In this document: positions 42,113 to 42,231 of the stretch, in pieces
How the letters are laid out: each line of letters opens with the position of its first letter
Numbering within the stretch: position 1 is the first letter of the stretch
Assembly: GCA_038240015.1 (NCBI GenBank)
Contig: JBBSEF010000021.1
Location: 1-42,231, forward strand
Source of the DNA: CAHJXF01 sp038240015
GTDB taxonomy: Bacteria > Pseudomonadota > Gammaproteobacteria > Burkholderiales > Burkholderiaceae_D
Reading direction: 5' to 3'
DNA: 42,231 nt
Made by a program: the position numbers and the translations under genes
The notes under the pieces: generated by a model
What the model saw: only the letters and a program-made list of their open reading frames with translations
What the model was told of the DNA's origin: nothing
Database searches by the model: none

Positions 42113-42214
42113 CTAAAGAGGAAGTAAGGCTTGGCCGGAGTTGATCCTGCTTCTCACAATCGAAGGCGCTTCTACGTCCTTCTTATCTTCAAGAACTTCT
42201 TTCACCGTCAACAT
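42113..42214 (-). CDS. Short ORF at right edge
   Basis: ATG 42214 opens a 33-codon frame (MLTVKEVLEDKKDVEAPSIV...) ending at TAG 42113-42115. It may be the N-terminal part of the coiled-coil gene at 41851-42057, one frame away, which would require a frameshift between about 42115 and 42160. No family was recognised; no ribosome binding site is evident. Confidence 0.25.
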   Translation of the reverse strand: MLTVKEVLEDKKDVEAPSIVRSRINSGQALLPL

Positions 42215-42231
42215 TTGAATGCGTGGATAGA

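Overview
The window is a 42 kb, GC-rich (well above 60 % by eye) bacterial chromosome segment. Gene content and order (ssb; an FmdB-type zinc-ribbon gene, a DUF502 membrane protein gene and aspS in a row; nudB next to an exo/endonuclease/phosphatase and clsB; a PaaG/FadN-like beta-oxidation run) point to a free-living betaproteobacterium of the Burkholderiales. This is inference from family membership and synteny; no rRNA or other marker is present. No tRNA, CRISPR array, intact insertion sequence or prophage was seen.

Layout. (1) 1-3841: ssb, then a CHASE3-bearing NarX/DesK-type histidine kinase and its likely NarL/FixJ response regulator, separated by a ferritin-like gene on the other strand and by a candidate small RNA with a clear terminator. 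(2) 4072-6200: a run of small stress/envelope genes: receiver-only regulator, DUF1328 membrane protein, entericidin-like lipoprotein, secreted protein of unknown function, CsbD-like protein and a periplasmic Cys-pair repeat protein, closed by a strong terminator. (3) 6264-9681: promoter, FmdB-like zinc ribbon with an 18-bp minisatellite tail, DUF502, aspS. (4) 9745-14506: five head-to-tail, mostly overlapping genes ending in nudB, an EEP phosphatase/nuclease, clsB and the ligase-associated MBL exonuclease. (5) 14518-27507: an accessory, visibly rearranged stretch holding a GH15 glycosidase, a GGDEF protein, the ATP-dependent DNA ligase, DUF429, the Lhr-like helicase, GFA, PdeM and an S4 protein, plus three places with gene remnants. 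(6) 27633-41706: a cytochrome P450, a MetX-like hydrolase, a TetR regulator and an eight-gene co-directional fatty-acid/acyl-CoA degradation cluster. (7) 41707-42231: poorly resolved small genes on the minus strand.

How the parts work together. The most coherent system is the LHR-EXO-LIG-MPE DNA repair module (exonuclease 13409-14506, ligase 19229-21046, helicase 22715-25642, phosphoesterase PdeM 26373-27059). Elsewhere these genes are often contiguous; here they are scattered over about 13.6 kb with unrelated genes and deletion scars between them, and a DUF429 protein (predicted RNase H-like fold) is translationally coupled to the helicase. The scars are the most unusual DNA in the window: the start of a GMC oxidoreductase runs straight into the end of an SDR gene (about 17188), and a glutathione S-transferase and a MarR regulator that should be divergent have both lost their 5' halves at one junction (about 21411-21424). 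The TetR-controlled cluster encodes dehydrogenation, double-bond isomerisation, hydration/dehydrogenation and thiolysis, i.e. a nearly complete beta-oxidation spiral.
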